DNA from: DASQMT01 sp963835735
GTDB lineage: Bacteria; Actinomycetota; Thermoleophilia; Solirubrobacterales; Solirubrobacteraceae
DNA: 64,000 nucleotides
Assembly: GCA_963835735.1 (NCBI GenBank)
Contig: CAWIGP010000004.1
Location: 116,479 to 180,478, forward strand
Direction of reading: 5' to 3'
The position numbers were made by a program, and so were the translations under genes. The notes under the pieces are model-generated. The model saw nothing but the letters and a program-made list of their open reading frames with translations. It did not search any database and was not told where the DNA came from. This document shows, in pieces, positions 28,376 through 36,668 of this stretch. The first letter of the stretch is position 1. Every line of letters begins with the position of its first letter.

Positions 28376-29350
28376 TCAAGTGACTTCCGCCGGCAGAGCC
28401 GGGTGCTCGACCTCGATCTCCGAGGTCAGCCGGTCGACCTGCCCGGGGTCGATCAGGCCGGCGCCGAGGTGCTGCGTCGACTCCGCGCCGCAGGCGACGC
28501 CGTGGACCAGGCACTCCTCCGTGCCGAGCCCGTTGTAGCGGGCGGCGACGAAGCCCGCGAGGAAGGCGTCGCCCGACCCGACCGTGGCGCGCGGCTCGAC
28601 GGCGCCCGGGCGGACGCGCACGCGATAGAGCGTCGGCTGCGTGCCCGGCTCGGTCGCGCGCATCTGCGCGTAGCAGCCGTCGGGGGCGGTCATGATCGCG
28701 TCGCGCGCGCCGAGCTCGACCATCTCGCGCACAGCGATCGCGTGGTCCTCCTCCTCGTTGAACTCGTGGCCGACGAGCTCCTCGGCCTCGAGCACGTTCG
28801 GGGAGATCACGTCGGGCTCCGCGCGCACGGCGCGGCGCAGCGGGTCGCCGTCGGTGTCGACGATCGTGACCACGCCGAGCCGCTTGAGCTCGCGGATCAG
28901 GCCGGCGTAGACGTCGATCTCGACGTTGCGCGGGAGCGAGCCCGCGAACACGCACATCGACGCGCCCTTCGCGAGATACAGCAGCTTGTCGACGAACAGC
29001 TCGATCTCCTGCGCCGAGACCGACGGGCCGCGCTCGTTGATCTCGGTCTGCTCGCCGGTCGTCGGGTCGATCACCGCCGTGTTCGTGCGCGACTCCTCGC
29101 GGATCCGCACGAAGTCCGACAACACCGCGAAGTCGGTGAGCTGCTCGACGATCCGCGTGCCGGTCGCGCCGCCCGCCAGCCCGGTCGCGATCACCGGCGC
29201 ACCGAGCGTCTTGAGCACGCGCGCGACGTTGACGCCCTTGCCCCCCGGCATCGTGGTCTGCTCGACGGTGCGGTGCCGGCGGCCGAGGCGGAAGTTCGGC
29301 ACCGCGAGAGTCTTGTCGATCGCCGTGTTGAGCGTGACGGTAAGGATCAT
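28376..29350 (-). CDS. 1-phosphofructokinase-family hexose kinase (PfkB)
   Basis: A ribokinase-fold enzyme (324 aa) phosphorylating a sugar phosphate, probably fructose-1-phosphate or tagatose-6-phosphate. It has MILTVTLNTAIDKTLAVPNF, the substrate loop MPGGKGVNVARVLKTLGAPV, and the ATP/catalytic motif TVGSGDAFLAGFVAARYNG with the catalytic Asp. No phosphotransferase genes adjoin, so the sugar is uncertain. It overlaps the dacA stop by 4 nt (ATGA). Confidence 0.87.
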   Translation of the reverse strand: MILTVTLNTAIDKTLAVPNFRLGRRHRTVEQTTMPGGKGVNVARVLKTLGAPVIATGLAGGATGTRIVEQLTDFAVLSDFVRIREESRTNTAVIDPTTGEQTEINERGPSVSAQEIELFVDKLLYLAKGASMCVFAGSLPRNVEIDVYAGLIRELKRLGVVTIVDTDGDPLRRAVRAEPDVISPNVLEAEELVGHEFNEEEDHAIAVREMVELGARDAIMTAPDGCYAQMRATEPGTQPTLYRVRVRPGAVEPRATVGSGDAFLAGFVAARYNGLGTEECLVHGVACGAESTQHLGAGLIDPGQVDRLTSEIEVEHPALPAEVT

Positions 29351-30588
29351 GCAGCCTCCGGCTCGGAGCGGGGAGGACGACGTCGCGGTCCCCTGCGCAG
29401 ACGGCGTCCCACCAGCACCGTACCGCCCAGCACTCCGACGGCGACGAGGAGCGCGAACGGCCTGGTGAACCAATCTTTGGTGCGTTGCGTCAGGTCGGCG
29501 CCGGGGACGAACGATTCCGCGACGATCGGCACCGCCGCGATCCGCTTGCCGTCCGCCAGCACCTCGCGGTAGCCGAGTCGCTGGTCGCGCGCGACCGGGC
29601 CGGTGACCGCGTCGGGGACACCGATGTCGTTGATCGTGATCTTCGCGCCCGCCCGCACGACGCGAGTGACCGATCCGCCGGTTACGAGGTCGACGGTCGC
29701 GCCGCGGCGGTACCTGATGTCCGCGGTGCCGACGACCGTGCCGATCGTCACCGGGTCGATCCGGTCGAACTGGTCCGCGCCCCACTGCAGCAGCGCGAGC
29801 GAGTCCTCGTCGCGCGCGGCGAGCGACGGCGTGCCGAGCACGACGGAGACGAGCGTCACGCCGAGGCGCGTGCGGGTGCCGACGAGCACGTAGCCGGCCG
29901 CGGCGGTGTGGCCGGTCTTGAGCCCGTTGACGCGGGAGTCGCGCGCGAGCAGCGTGTTGCGGTTGCGGATCGTGCGCGTGCGGTAGCCGGTGCTCAGCGT
30001 GGCCGCCGTGCGGTTCGCGATCTTGCGCACGAAGCTGTGCTTGCGCAGCTCGACCGCCAGCCGCGCCAGGTCGTGCGCCGAGGAGTAGTTGCCGGCCTCA
30101 TCCAGGCCGATCGGGTTCGCGAAATGGGTGTTCTCCAGCCCCAGCTGGCGCGCGCGGCGGTTCATCAGGCGGACGAATGCGTCACGTGAGCCGCTGATGT
30201 GCTCGGCCAGCGTGACGGCGGCGTCGTTGGCCGACTCGAGCATCAGGCCGCGCAGCAGGTCGGCGACCGAGAGCTGCTCGCCGGGCCGCAGGCCCAGCCT
30301 GGACTCGATCGGGGAGGCGACGTAGCTGGACGCGGTCACCATGTCGCCAAGCTTCGTGCGCTCCGCCGTCAGCAGTGCGGTCATGAGCTTGGTCGTGGAA
30401 GCGATCGCGCGGCGCTTCTCGGCGCCGCGGGCATACAGCACGTCGCCGCTGCTGGCCTCCATCACGACAGCCGACGAGGCACTGACCTCCGGCGGGTCGT
30501 CTGCGGCCGGCGCGGGCGCCGCCGCGAGGGCGAACGCGAGCGTGAGCGCCGCGAGCGCGGCGAGTTGTGCGGCGACGCGACGGGCCAT
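29347..30588 (-). CDS. D-alanyl-D-alanine carboxypeptidase (PBP5-like)
   Basis: Trims the terminal D-Ala from peptidoglycan stem peptides outside the membrane. It has 413 residues: a signal peptide (LAALAALTLAFALAAAPAPA), the SxxK motif S64-T-T-K67, SxN S119-A-N121 and KTG K224-T-G226, followed by the beta-rich C-terminal domain. A C-terminal transmembrane helix (FALLVAVGVLGGTVLVG) with a basic tail replaces the usual amphipathic anchor. The ATG at 30588 overlaps the LysM stop by one base. Confidence 0.93.
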   Translation of the reverse strand: MARRVAAQLAALAALTLAFALAAAPAPAADDPPEVSASSAVVMEASSGDVLYARGAEKRRAIASTTKLMTALLTAERTKLGDMVTASSYVASPIESRLGLRPGEQLSVADLLRGLMLESANDAAVTLAEHISGSRDAFVRLMNRRARQLGLENTHFANPIGLDEAGNYSSAHDLARLAVELRKHSFVRKIANRTAATLSTGYRTRTIRNRNTLLARDSRVNGLKTGHTAAAGYVLVGTRTRLGVTLVSVVLGTPSLAARDEDSLALLQWGADQFDRIDPVTIGTVVGTADIRYRRGATVDLVTGGSVTRVVRAGAKITINDIGVPDAVTGPVARDQRLGYREVLADGKRIAAVPIVAESFVPGADLTQRTKDWFTRPFALLVAVGVLGGTVLVGRRLRRGPRRRPPRSEPEAA

Positions 30589-30920
30589 CAACGGAGCTTG
30601 ATCTCGGTGCCGGGGGTCAGCGTCTGCGGGTCGAGGTCGGGGTTGAGCTCGAAGATCTGGTCCAACGGTACGTTCACCTTCTCGGCGATGCCCGAGGGCG
30701 TGTCGCCGGACTTGACCGTGTAGCTGCGCGGCGGCTTCTTGCGCTTCTTGCCGCCGCCGCCGTCAGGCGCCGCGGTCGACTGCGCGGGCTGCGAGGTGTC
30801 CCTCGCGCCAGGCGGGTTCCCGTCGTCCTTGGTGGTGTTCGAGACGACGACGAACAGGGCCAGCGCGAAGGCCACCAGCGCGAGCGGCGCGATGAAGCGC
30901 GCGGGGCTGCGTCCGGCCAT
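30588..30920 (-). CDS. LysM-domain membrane-anchored protein
   Basis: A 110-residue protein: short basic N-terminus, one membrane helix (FIAPLALVAFALALFVVV), a Gly/Lys linker (GGGGKKRKKPP) and a single C-terminal LysM (SYTVKSGDTPSGIAEKVNVP, then FELNPDLDPQTLTPGTEIKL). LysM binds peptidoglycan. Coupling to dacA suggests it helps position the carboxypeptidase at the wall. Confidence 0.88.
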   Translation of the reverse strand: MAGRSPARFIAPLALVAFALALFVVVSNTTKDDGNPPGARDTSQPAQSTAAPDGGGGKKRKKPPRSYTVKSGDTPSGIAEKVNVPLDQIFELNPDLDPQTLTPGTEIKLR

Positions 30921-30952
30921 CGCGATCGATGATACCCGCCGGATCGGCGCCC

Positions 30953-31957
30953 TCAGGCGAGCATCCAGGCCTCCGCCCGCAGCCGCTCGGCCTCCGCACG
31001 GGCGGCCTCGGGCGGGGCGGTCCCGCTCCTCTCGTGGGCGTTCGCGATCGAGCGAGACGCGCTGACCAGGCCGGCCGCACGACCGGGGGAGAACGCCGGC
31101 GCCAGCTCCGCGACCGAGCCCCCCTGCGCGCCGATGCCGGGCAACAGGAACGGGGCGTGCGGCATCAGTTCGCGCATGCGCGCGAGGTGCTGCGGCGCGG
31201 TCGCGCCCGTGACCGCGCCGACCTCCGCGAGCCCGGACTCCGGCCCGGGCGTGCCGGACTCCGTGACCAGCCCGGCGATCCGCTCCCACAACGCGCCGCC
31301 GTCGGCCAGCTCCGCGTCGAACAGGTCGGCGGCGCCCGGGTTCGACGTGCGCACGAGCACGAACACGCCGGCGCCGTGGCGGCCGGCGCCCTCGACGAAG
31401 GGCGCGAGCGCGTCGCGACCGAGCAGCGGGTTCTGCGTGACGGCGTCGGCGCCGAGCCCGCGGCTGAGCCCGAACGGCGTCGCGATCCCGCCGAACATAG
31501 CCTGCTCGTACGCGCGGGCGCTGGCAGGGAAGTCGCCGCGCTTGGCGTCGGCGATCACGAGCAGGCCGCGCGCGCGGGCGCGCGCGACGGTCGCCTCCAG
31601 CGCCAGCCACCCGGGGAAGCCGAGCCGCTCGAAGCAGGCCAGCTGCGGCTTGGCCGCGACGCACGCCGGCCCGGCCGCATCGATCAGCGCGAGGCAGTGG
31701 CCCAGCACCGCCGCCGCCGCCTCGAGCCGCGGCGCCCGTCCTCCGTCCCCCCGGTCCAGCGCGGCCGAGCGCTCCACGTCCGCGAGCGCCATCGCCAGCC
31801 GGGCGCGCGACTCGGCCAGCGCGTCGACCGCGTCGGGCCACAGCTTGGCCGGGTCCGGGTCGATGCCCAGGACGACCTGTGACTCCCGCTCGGCGACCGC
31901 GCGCGCGAGGCGGTCGCCGAAGGGGATGACGGGCGACGCTTCGCCGGGGACCGACAA
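30953..31957 (-). CDS. pyrF: Orotidine 5'-phosphate decarboxylase, type 2
   Basis: Makes UMP from OMP. The 334-residue length is typical of the longer type 2 enzymes of actinobacteria. Key parts are VVLGIDPDPAKLWPD, AAKPQLACFERLG, the catalytic VIADAKRGDFPASARAYEQA (D-x-K-x-x-D) and FLLPGIGAQGG with the phosphate loop. It lies 19 bp after the HU gene on the same strand. Other pyrimidine genes are not in the window. Confidence 0.95.
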   Translation of the reverse strand: MSVPGEASPVIPFGDRLARAVAERESQVVLGIDPDPAKLWPDAVDALAESRARLAMALADVERSAALDRGDGGRAPRLEAAAAVLGHCLALIDAAGPACVAAKPQLACFERLGFPGWLALEATVARARARGLLVIADAKRGDFPASARAYEQAMFGGIATPFGLSRGLGADAVTQNPLLGRDALAPFVEGAGRHGAGVFVLVRTSNPGAADLFDAELADGGALWERIAGLVTESGTPGPESGLAEVGAVTGATAPQHLARMRELMPHAPFLLPGIGAQGGSVAELAPAFSPGRAAGLVSASRSIANAHERSGTAPPEAARAEAERLRAEAWMLA

Positions 31958-31976
31958 GGCGCCGCCCGCCGCCGAG

Positions 31977-32249
31977 CTACTTGACGGCCTTCTTGAGGCC
32001 GGAGCCGGCGGTGAAGCGCGGGACCTTGCTCGCCGCGATCTGCATCGTCTCGCCCGTGCGTGGGTTGCGGCCCTCGCGCGCGCCGCGGCTGGCTACGTGG
32101 AACTTGCCGAAGCCGGTGAAGGAGACCTCTTCACCGGAGGAGAGCGCGTCCTCGATCGACTTGATGACCGCGTCGACGGCCGCGCCGGCGTCCTTCTTCG
32201 ACAGGCCGCTGCTGTCAGCGACCTTGTCGACGAAATCCGACTTCGTCAT
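31977..32249 (-). CDS. hup: HU-family DNA-binding protein
   Basis: A 90-residue nucleoid protein: MTKSDFVDKVADSSGLSKKD, then VSFTGFGKFHV and GRNPRTGETMQIAASKVPRF with the DNA-contacting arm, then TAGSGLKKAVK. It has the compact HU length without the Lys/Ala-rich tail found in mycobacterial HupB. The ribosome site AAGGAGG lies 9-10 nt upstream of the ATG. It heads the HU-pyrF-lysM-dacA-pfkB run. Confidence 0.96.
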   Translation of the reverse strand: MTKSDFVDKVADSSGLSKKDAGAAVDAVIKSIEDALSSGEEVSFTGFGKFHVASRGAREGRNPRTGETMQIAASKVPRFTAGSGLKKAVK

Positions 32250-32345
32250 TCGAACATCCTCCTTCGTCCCTGGTAGGGGTCGTGGTGGCGCGACGCTAAC
32301 AAGGCGCCCGGACGCTGTTTTGGCTCTAGCACGTGGATCTCGCGG

Positions 32346-32370
32346 AAAAGGCCGCAGTTTGCGGCTTTTT
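32346..32370 (-). terminator. Intrinsic terminator, usable in both directions
   Basis: GCCGCA GTT TGCGGC (32351-32365) forms a 6-bp GC-rich stem flanked by AAAAG and TTTTT, so each strand ends in a T-run. It lies 23 nt after the stop of the roadblock-like gene (minus) and about 100 nt upstream of HU. It should isolate the HU operon from that gene. Confidence 0.8.
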
Positions 32371-32392
32371 CGGACGGTGCGCGTACCAGTAA

Positions 32393-32815
32393 TTACGCGC
32401 TGGAATGGCGCTGGACCGCGGAAATGAGGCGAGTCGCGGCGCTCGTGAGCGCCGGCTCGGCGCCGTCGTCGACCGCCGCGGGCGGCCCCGCGCCGGCGCC
32501 CGGCGGCCGGCCCTCGAGCGCCGCGAGCGCGGCGCGCAGGTCCTGGCGGACGACGCCGGCGATCGCGAAACGCCCACAGATCGCGACCGCCGCGTGGCCG
32601 GTGCCGCGGACCGCGCAGACGACGCCGTCGGGGGTCGCGGCCTCCAGTTCGCCGGCGTCGCCGCCGGCGGACAGCAGCGCTCGCGCAGGATCGGCGAGCT
32701 CGGGCGACCCGGCGAGCAGGTCGCCCGCGGCGTCGAGCACGATCCCCGCACGGACATCGGCGGACAGCTCGTGCACGTACTCGAGCGCCAGCGCGGGCGT
32801 CAGGGCAGGCGGCAT
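32393..32815 (-). CDS. Small hypothetical protein, roadblock/LC7-like
   Basis: A 140-residue protein. The visible pattern is ALEYVHELSADVRAGIVLDA with AGDLLAGS, then VCAVRGTGHAAVAICGRFAI. It resembles roadblock/LC7 regulators of small GTPases (an N-terminal helix, then I-V-L-D-x-x-G-x-x-L-A), but the match is weak and no GTPase adjoins. The minus-strand terminator lies just downstream. Confidence 0.5.
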   Translation of the reverse strand: MPPALTPALALEYVHELSADVRAGIVLDAAGDLLAGSPELADPARALLSAGGDAGELEAATPDGVVCAVRGTGHAAVAICGRFAIAGVVRQDLRAALAALEGRPPGAGAGPPAAVDDGAEPALTSAATRLISAVQRHSSA

Positions 32816-32839
32816 CGGCGACGCGCAGAATACGGATCC

Positions 32840-32980
32840 GTGCCGCTGAACCGCATCGCGTGGCTGACGACCGTCGTCGTCTGCCTGATCATCAGCCTGA
32901 TCCTGCTGATCTCGGGCTATCTCGGGTACGCGGGCGTGCTGCTGGCGATCGCTCTGTCGGCGGCGATCAACCTGCGCTGA
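32840..32980 (+). CDS. Very small membrane protein
   Basis: About 46 residues from a GTG start: VPLNRIAWLTTVVVCLIISL followed by ILLISGYLGYAGVLLAIALS and AAINLR. Two hydrophobic helices make up nearly the whole chain. It is divergent to the roadblock-like gene with only ~25 bp between starts. No family recognised. Confidence 0.5.
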   Translation: MPLNRIAWLTTVVVCLIISLILLISGYLGYAGVLLAIALSAAINLR

Positions 32981-33051
32981 GACGGCGCGCTGCCCGAAAG
33001 ATCGCCCGTCCGGCGTTGACCGCCACACGCGGACTGCTCTTGAATGCGAAT

Positions 33052-34629
33052 GTGAGAGCACGCCAGGCGGCGCCCCCGTCACGCGCAGCCCCAGCTTCCG
33101 CGCCGGCAGCAGCTCGGGCCGGCGGCGCGGTGGCTCGCGTGCTCGCGCTACAGCGCACGGTCGGCAACCGCGCGACGACGCGCCTGCTGCAGCGCGACCA
33201 GGACGACCAGGGCGGTGCTCAAGCCGGCGGCGGGGCGCCGCCGCCCCCCAGGCAGGACTTCGTGTTCATCATGGGCGCGGACCGGGGCGGCTTCTACGCG
33301 TTCGCCGAGCGGTACTTCCGGGCGCAGAAGCCGAACGCCACGTTCGTCACCCACGTGCGCAACTTCCACGACCTCCTGGATTGGGTGGTAACGAACGTCA
33401 ACGATCCGATCGGCGAGCTGTACATCGTCAGCCACGCCAACGAGGACGGCACGCTCTCGTTCGGGCTCAACGCCGCCGACGCCGACCGCCATCTCGAGGT
33501 TCGCGAGCTGCGCGCCGCGCTCCACCCCGCCGCCGGCGCGCCCGCGCTGCCACGGCTCGGCGGCCGCGTCGACGGCCTGACCAGGATCCACATCAAGGGC
33601 TGCGACATCGGGCGCACGCAGGGCATGGTCGAGCTGATCGACGAGGCGTTCGGCGGCGCGGGCGTGGTCACCGCTCCCACGCACGAGCAGGTGTACGGGT
33701 GGGACCCGACGCTCGCCGAGCAGGGCCGGCGCCGCTTCCGCGCGGAGGTCGCGGCCACGCATCCGATGCCACCGGAGGTCGACCCCGCGCTCAGGGGCGC
33801 CGAGCGCCGGCAGGCCGTGCGCGAGCGCGCGCGCGCCCTGCGAGACCGCCAGCGTGCGATCCAGGCGGAGCTGAGGACGCGCCGCGCCGAAGAGACCGCC
33901 GCCGGCGAACAGGCGGGCCGATACGAGGCGCTGTCGGGTCCGATGTTCCAGCGTCCCGGGACGCAGCTATTCACCGTCGCGGAGATCCGTCCCGAGGTCG
34001 ACCGCCTGTACCCGCACCTGTCCGAGAAGCAGCGACGGTCGCTTGCGGCACGCCTCGTCGCGGCCGACTCGCGCCCGACTGGGCGCGCACACAGCCAGGG
34101 CACGTTCCGCCAGACCGGCCAGCGCGCCTACAGGTACCGGCCGTTCTCGACGACGTTCTCTGAACCGCGGACGGCGCGCGAGGCGAACGCGCAGTTCGGG
34201 AGCGATTTCCGGCAGGCCGGCTTCACCGCCCGGACGGTGACCTCGACGCGCGAGCCCGAGGCCGGCGGCTTCCGCGTGCGCACCGTCATCGAGGGGCGCG
34301 TGCGCGAGCGCGGCGGGCCCGCGCGCGACGAGACGATGGTGTTCAGGAGCGGCCTGGTCGAGGACGACGCCGCGGTGATCGCCGCCGGCCAGGCGCAGCG
34401 ATCGAACCCCGACCGCTACGCATGGCGCGTCGAGGAGCGCCACGCCGCGACCGGGCGGACGACGCGCAGCGCGGTCGCCGAGCGCGTGGTCGCGTACCTG
34501 CATCACGGCAGCCTCGACCGCTCGGCGCACGAGCATTTCACGCGGCCGCTGACCGATCGCGAGTTCTACGTCGAGTCGGTGTTCGCGCCGCCGCAGCCGG
34601 CCCCGGCCCCGGTCGCGCCGGGGCCGTAG
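33052..34629 (+). CDS. LQR-GNRA-tagged protein with putative cysteine-protease-like domain
   Basis: About 525 residues (GTG at 33052; TTG at 33040 also possible). Residues ~29-50 read VLALQRTVGNRATTRLLQRD, matching the LQR-x-AGNRA(V) motif found near the N-termini of eCIS-associated cargo-like proteins such as DUF4157 proteins. A low-complexity GGG/PPPP linker follows. Residues ~70-217 form an alpha/beta domain (DFVFIMGADRGGFYAFAERY, ELYIVSHANEDGTLSFGL, IHIKGCDIGRTQGMVELIDE). The SHA and KGC elements sit where caspase-like (clan CD) or DUF4347-type folds place the His and Cys; this is inference. The C-terminal half is charged, with no recognised fold. There is no signal peptide. It converges on the CDF gene. 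Confidence 0.65.
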   Translation: MRARQAAPPSRAAPASAPAAARAGGAVARVLALQRTVGNRATTRLLQRDQDDQGGAQAGGGAPPPPRQDFVFIMGADRGGFYAFAERYFRAQKPNATFVTHVRNFHDLLDWVVTNVNDPIGELYIVSHANEDGTLSFGLNAADADRHLEVRELRAALHPAAGAPALPRLGGRVDGLTRIHIKGCDIGRTQGMVELIDEAFGGAGVVTAPTHEQVYGWDPTLAEQGRRRFRAEVAATHPMPPEVDPALRGAERRQAVRERARALRDRQRAIQAELRTRRAEETAAGEQAGRYEALSGPMFQRPGTQLFTVAEIRPEVDRLYPHLSEKQRRSLAARLVAADSRPTGRAHSQGTFRQTGQRAYRYRPFSTTFSEPRTAREANAQFGSDFRQAGFTARTVTSTREPEAGGFRVRTVIEGRVRERGGPARDETMVFRSGLVEDDAAVIAAGQAQRSNPDRYAWRVEERHAATGRTTRSAVAERVVAYLHHGSLDRSAHEHFTRPLTDREFYVESVFAPPQPAPAPVAPGP

Positions 34630-34634
34630 CGCCG

Positions 34635-36068
34635 TCAGCGCTGCGGCGCCGGCGCCGGCTCGGTGTGGACGATCACGTCGGCCAGGCTCGGGCAGCGCTC
34701 GCGCACCGCCTCCTCGATCCGGCCCGCGTCGTGGTGCGCCACCGGCAGCGGCTGCTCGCCGGGCAGGGTGATCGTGACGAGCGCGACGCGGCCGCGCTCG
34801 GCGTCGCGGAAGCGCACGGAGGCCGGCCGCGAGCCGGTGATCCCGCGCACCGCCTCCTCCACCGCGGCGCGCTCCGCGGCGGTGTCGTCCGGCGGCGGTT
34901 TCGATGCCCAGTCGGTACGCGCGAGCGGCTCGATGTGCGTGTGCACGCTCCGGATCTCCGGCACCGCCGCGTGCACGGCTCCCTCCAGGCGCTCGATGAC
35001 GTCGTGCGCCTCGGCCAGGTTCAGGTCGCGCGGCAGCTTGACGTGGAGCGACAGCTCATAGTCGTTCCCGACGTGCATCACGCGCACGTTGTGCACCTCG
35101 CGTACCTCGGCGATGCCGGCGGCCGCGGCGGTCGCGCGCTCGCGCAGCCCGCCCTCCGGCTCCGCCGGCTCGACGTGCACGACCACGTCGGCGTTGCCGA
35201 GCGCCTCGCGCACGAGGTCCTCGATCGCGTCGGCGGTGGCGTGCGCCTGGCCGACGCCCTTGTCGGGTGCGACGCCGACGACGAGGTCGACGAAGTGCCG
35301 CCCGGCCGCGTAGCGGGCGCGGATCCGGCGCAGCTCGACCGGCTCTCGCAGCCCGGCGAGCGCGGCGCGGATCCGGCTCTCGGCGTCTGCCGACGTGCGA
35401 TCCATCAGCACCTCGACCGACTGCCACATCAGCCGCAGCGCGAGCCCGACCACGAGCAGCGCGACGAGCACGCCGGCGATCGCGTCACCGGCAGGCGTGC
35501 CGGTGGCGACGAGGATCGTGCCGGCGAGCACCGCGAGCGAGCCGGCCAGGTCGGACGTGAAGTGCACTGCGTTGGCGGCGAGCGCCGGCGAGCCGTAGCG
35601 GCGCGCACTGCGGCCGCTGGCGACCATCCGCGCCAGATCGACCGAGATCACGACGCCGAGCACGACGAACGCCCACCAGGTGGCCTCGACGCCGTGTCCG
35701 CCGCCGTCGGCGAGCCGGCTCGCCGACTCGTAGCCGATCGCGAGCGCGACCAGCAGCAGCACCGCGCTCTCGCCCAACGCCGCGAGGTGCTCGGCCTTGC
35801 CGTGTCCGTAGTTGTGCTCCCGATCCGGGGGGCGGACTGCGACGCGGACCGCGAACAGCGTCAGCAGCGCGGCGACGAGGTCGGTCGCGGAGTGCGCCGC
35901 CTCCGCGAGGAACGCGATCGAGCCCGTGATCAGGCCGGTGGCGAGCTTGAGCGCGACGAGGAAGACGGCGGCGACGACGCTGAACAGCGCGGAGCTGCGC
36001 CGCGCGCGGGCGGCGGCGCCGTCGGGCTCGCCGGCGGTCGCCGGACGTTGCGTCTCGGCGGCGGTCAT
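34635..36068 (-). CDS. Cation diffusion facilitator transporter with extended cytoplasmic part
   Basis: A metal/proton antiporter of 477 residues. The six-helix domain has ALKLATGLITGSIAFLAEAA with HSATDLVAA (the H/D metal site), the GHGKAEHLAALGESA loop, and ANAVHFTSDLAGSLAV (second H/D pair). Family members average about 300 residues. Here the cytoplasmic domain is long and carries two or three tandem ZT-like modules (HFVDLVVGVAPDKGVGQAHA; ELSLHVKLPRDLNLAEAHDV; VTITLPGEQPLPVAHHDAGR). Last gene of the murI-rph-rdgB-CDF run, with ATGA overlap to rdgB. Confidence 0.9.
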   Translation of the reverse strand: MTAAETQRPATAGEPDGAAARARRSSALFSVVAAVFLVALKLATGLITGSIAFLAEAAHSATDLVAALLTLFAVRVAVRPPDREHNYGHGKAEHLAALGESAVLLLVALAIGYESASRLADGGGHGVEATWWAFVVLGVVISVDLARMVASGRSARRYGSPALAANAVHFTSDLAGSLAVLAGTILVATGTPAGDAIAGVLVALLVVGLALRLMWQSVEVLMDRTSADAESRIRAALAGLREPVELRRIRARYAAGRHFVDLVVGVAPDKGVGQAHATADAIEDLVREALGNADVVVHVEPAEPEGGLRERATAAAAGIAEVREVHNVRVMHVGNDYELSLHVKLPRDLNLAEAHDVIERLEGAVHAAVPEIRSVHTHIEPLARTDWASKPPPDDTAAERAAVEEAVRGITGSRPASVRFRDAERGRVALVTITLPGEQPLPVAHHDAGRIEEAVRERCPSLADVIVHTEPAPAPQR

Positions 36069-36661
36069 GAGCGCTCGCCCGCCGGCGCCGCGTCGCGCGA
36101 CCTCAGCCACGCGCGCAGCGCCCTGATCGCGCGGCCGCGGTGCGAGATCGCGTCCTTCTCGGCATCCGACAGCTCGGCCATCGTGCGGCCGTCCGATATG
36201 TCGGCCGGCAGGAAGCCGGGGTCGTAGCCGAACCCGCCCGACCCGCGCGGCTGCGCCGCCAGCGTGCCGTCGCACGTCCCGGTGAACGTGTGCTCGGCGC
36301 CGTCCGGCTCGGCGTATGCGACCACGCAGACATACCGCAGCGCCGAGCCGGCGGGCGCCTCGGCGCGCAGCTTCGCGAGGTTCTCGGCGTCGGTCGCGCG
36401 CGGTCCGGCGAAACGGGCGGAGCGAATGCCCGGCGCGCCGCCGAGCGCGGCGGCCTCGATGCCGGAGTCGTCGGCGATCGCGGGCCGACCGAGCGCCGCG
36501 GCAGCCGCGCGCGCCTTGCCGAGCGCGTTCGCCGCGAACGAGTCGCCGTCCTCCGGCGGCAGCACAACTTGCTCCGGCAGCGGCTCCACGGCCGGTCCGC
36601 CCATGAGGCGGCTCACCTCACGGACCTTGTGATCGTTGCGGGTGGCCAGCACCAGCCGCAT
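36065..36661 (-). CDS. rdgB: Non-canonical purine NTP pyrophosphatase (RdgB/HAM1)
   Basis: Hydrolyses dITP/XTP to keep them out of nucleic acids. It has 198 residues with MRLVLATRNDHKVREVSRLM, SFAANALGKARAAAAALGRP, ADDSGIEAAALGGAPGIRSA, GSGGFGYDPGFLPADISDG and SHRGRAIRALRAWL, all in the family order. The neighbours rph and murI are its usual partners. Confidence 0.96.
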   Translation of the reverse strand: MRLVLATRNDHKVREVSRLMGGPAVEPLPEQVVLPPEDGDSFAANALGKARAAAAALGRPAIADDSGIEAAALGGAPGIRSARFAGPRATDAENLAKLRAEAPAGSALRYVCVVAYAEPDGAEHTFTGTCDGTLAAQPRGSGGFGYDPGFLPADISDGRTMAELSDAEKDAISHRGRAIRALRAWLRSRDAAPAGERS

Positions 36662-36668
36662 GGCGGCG

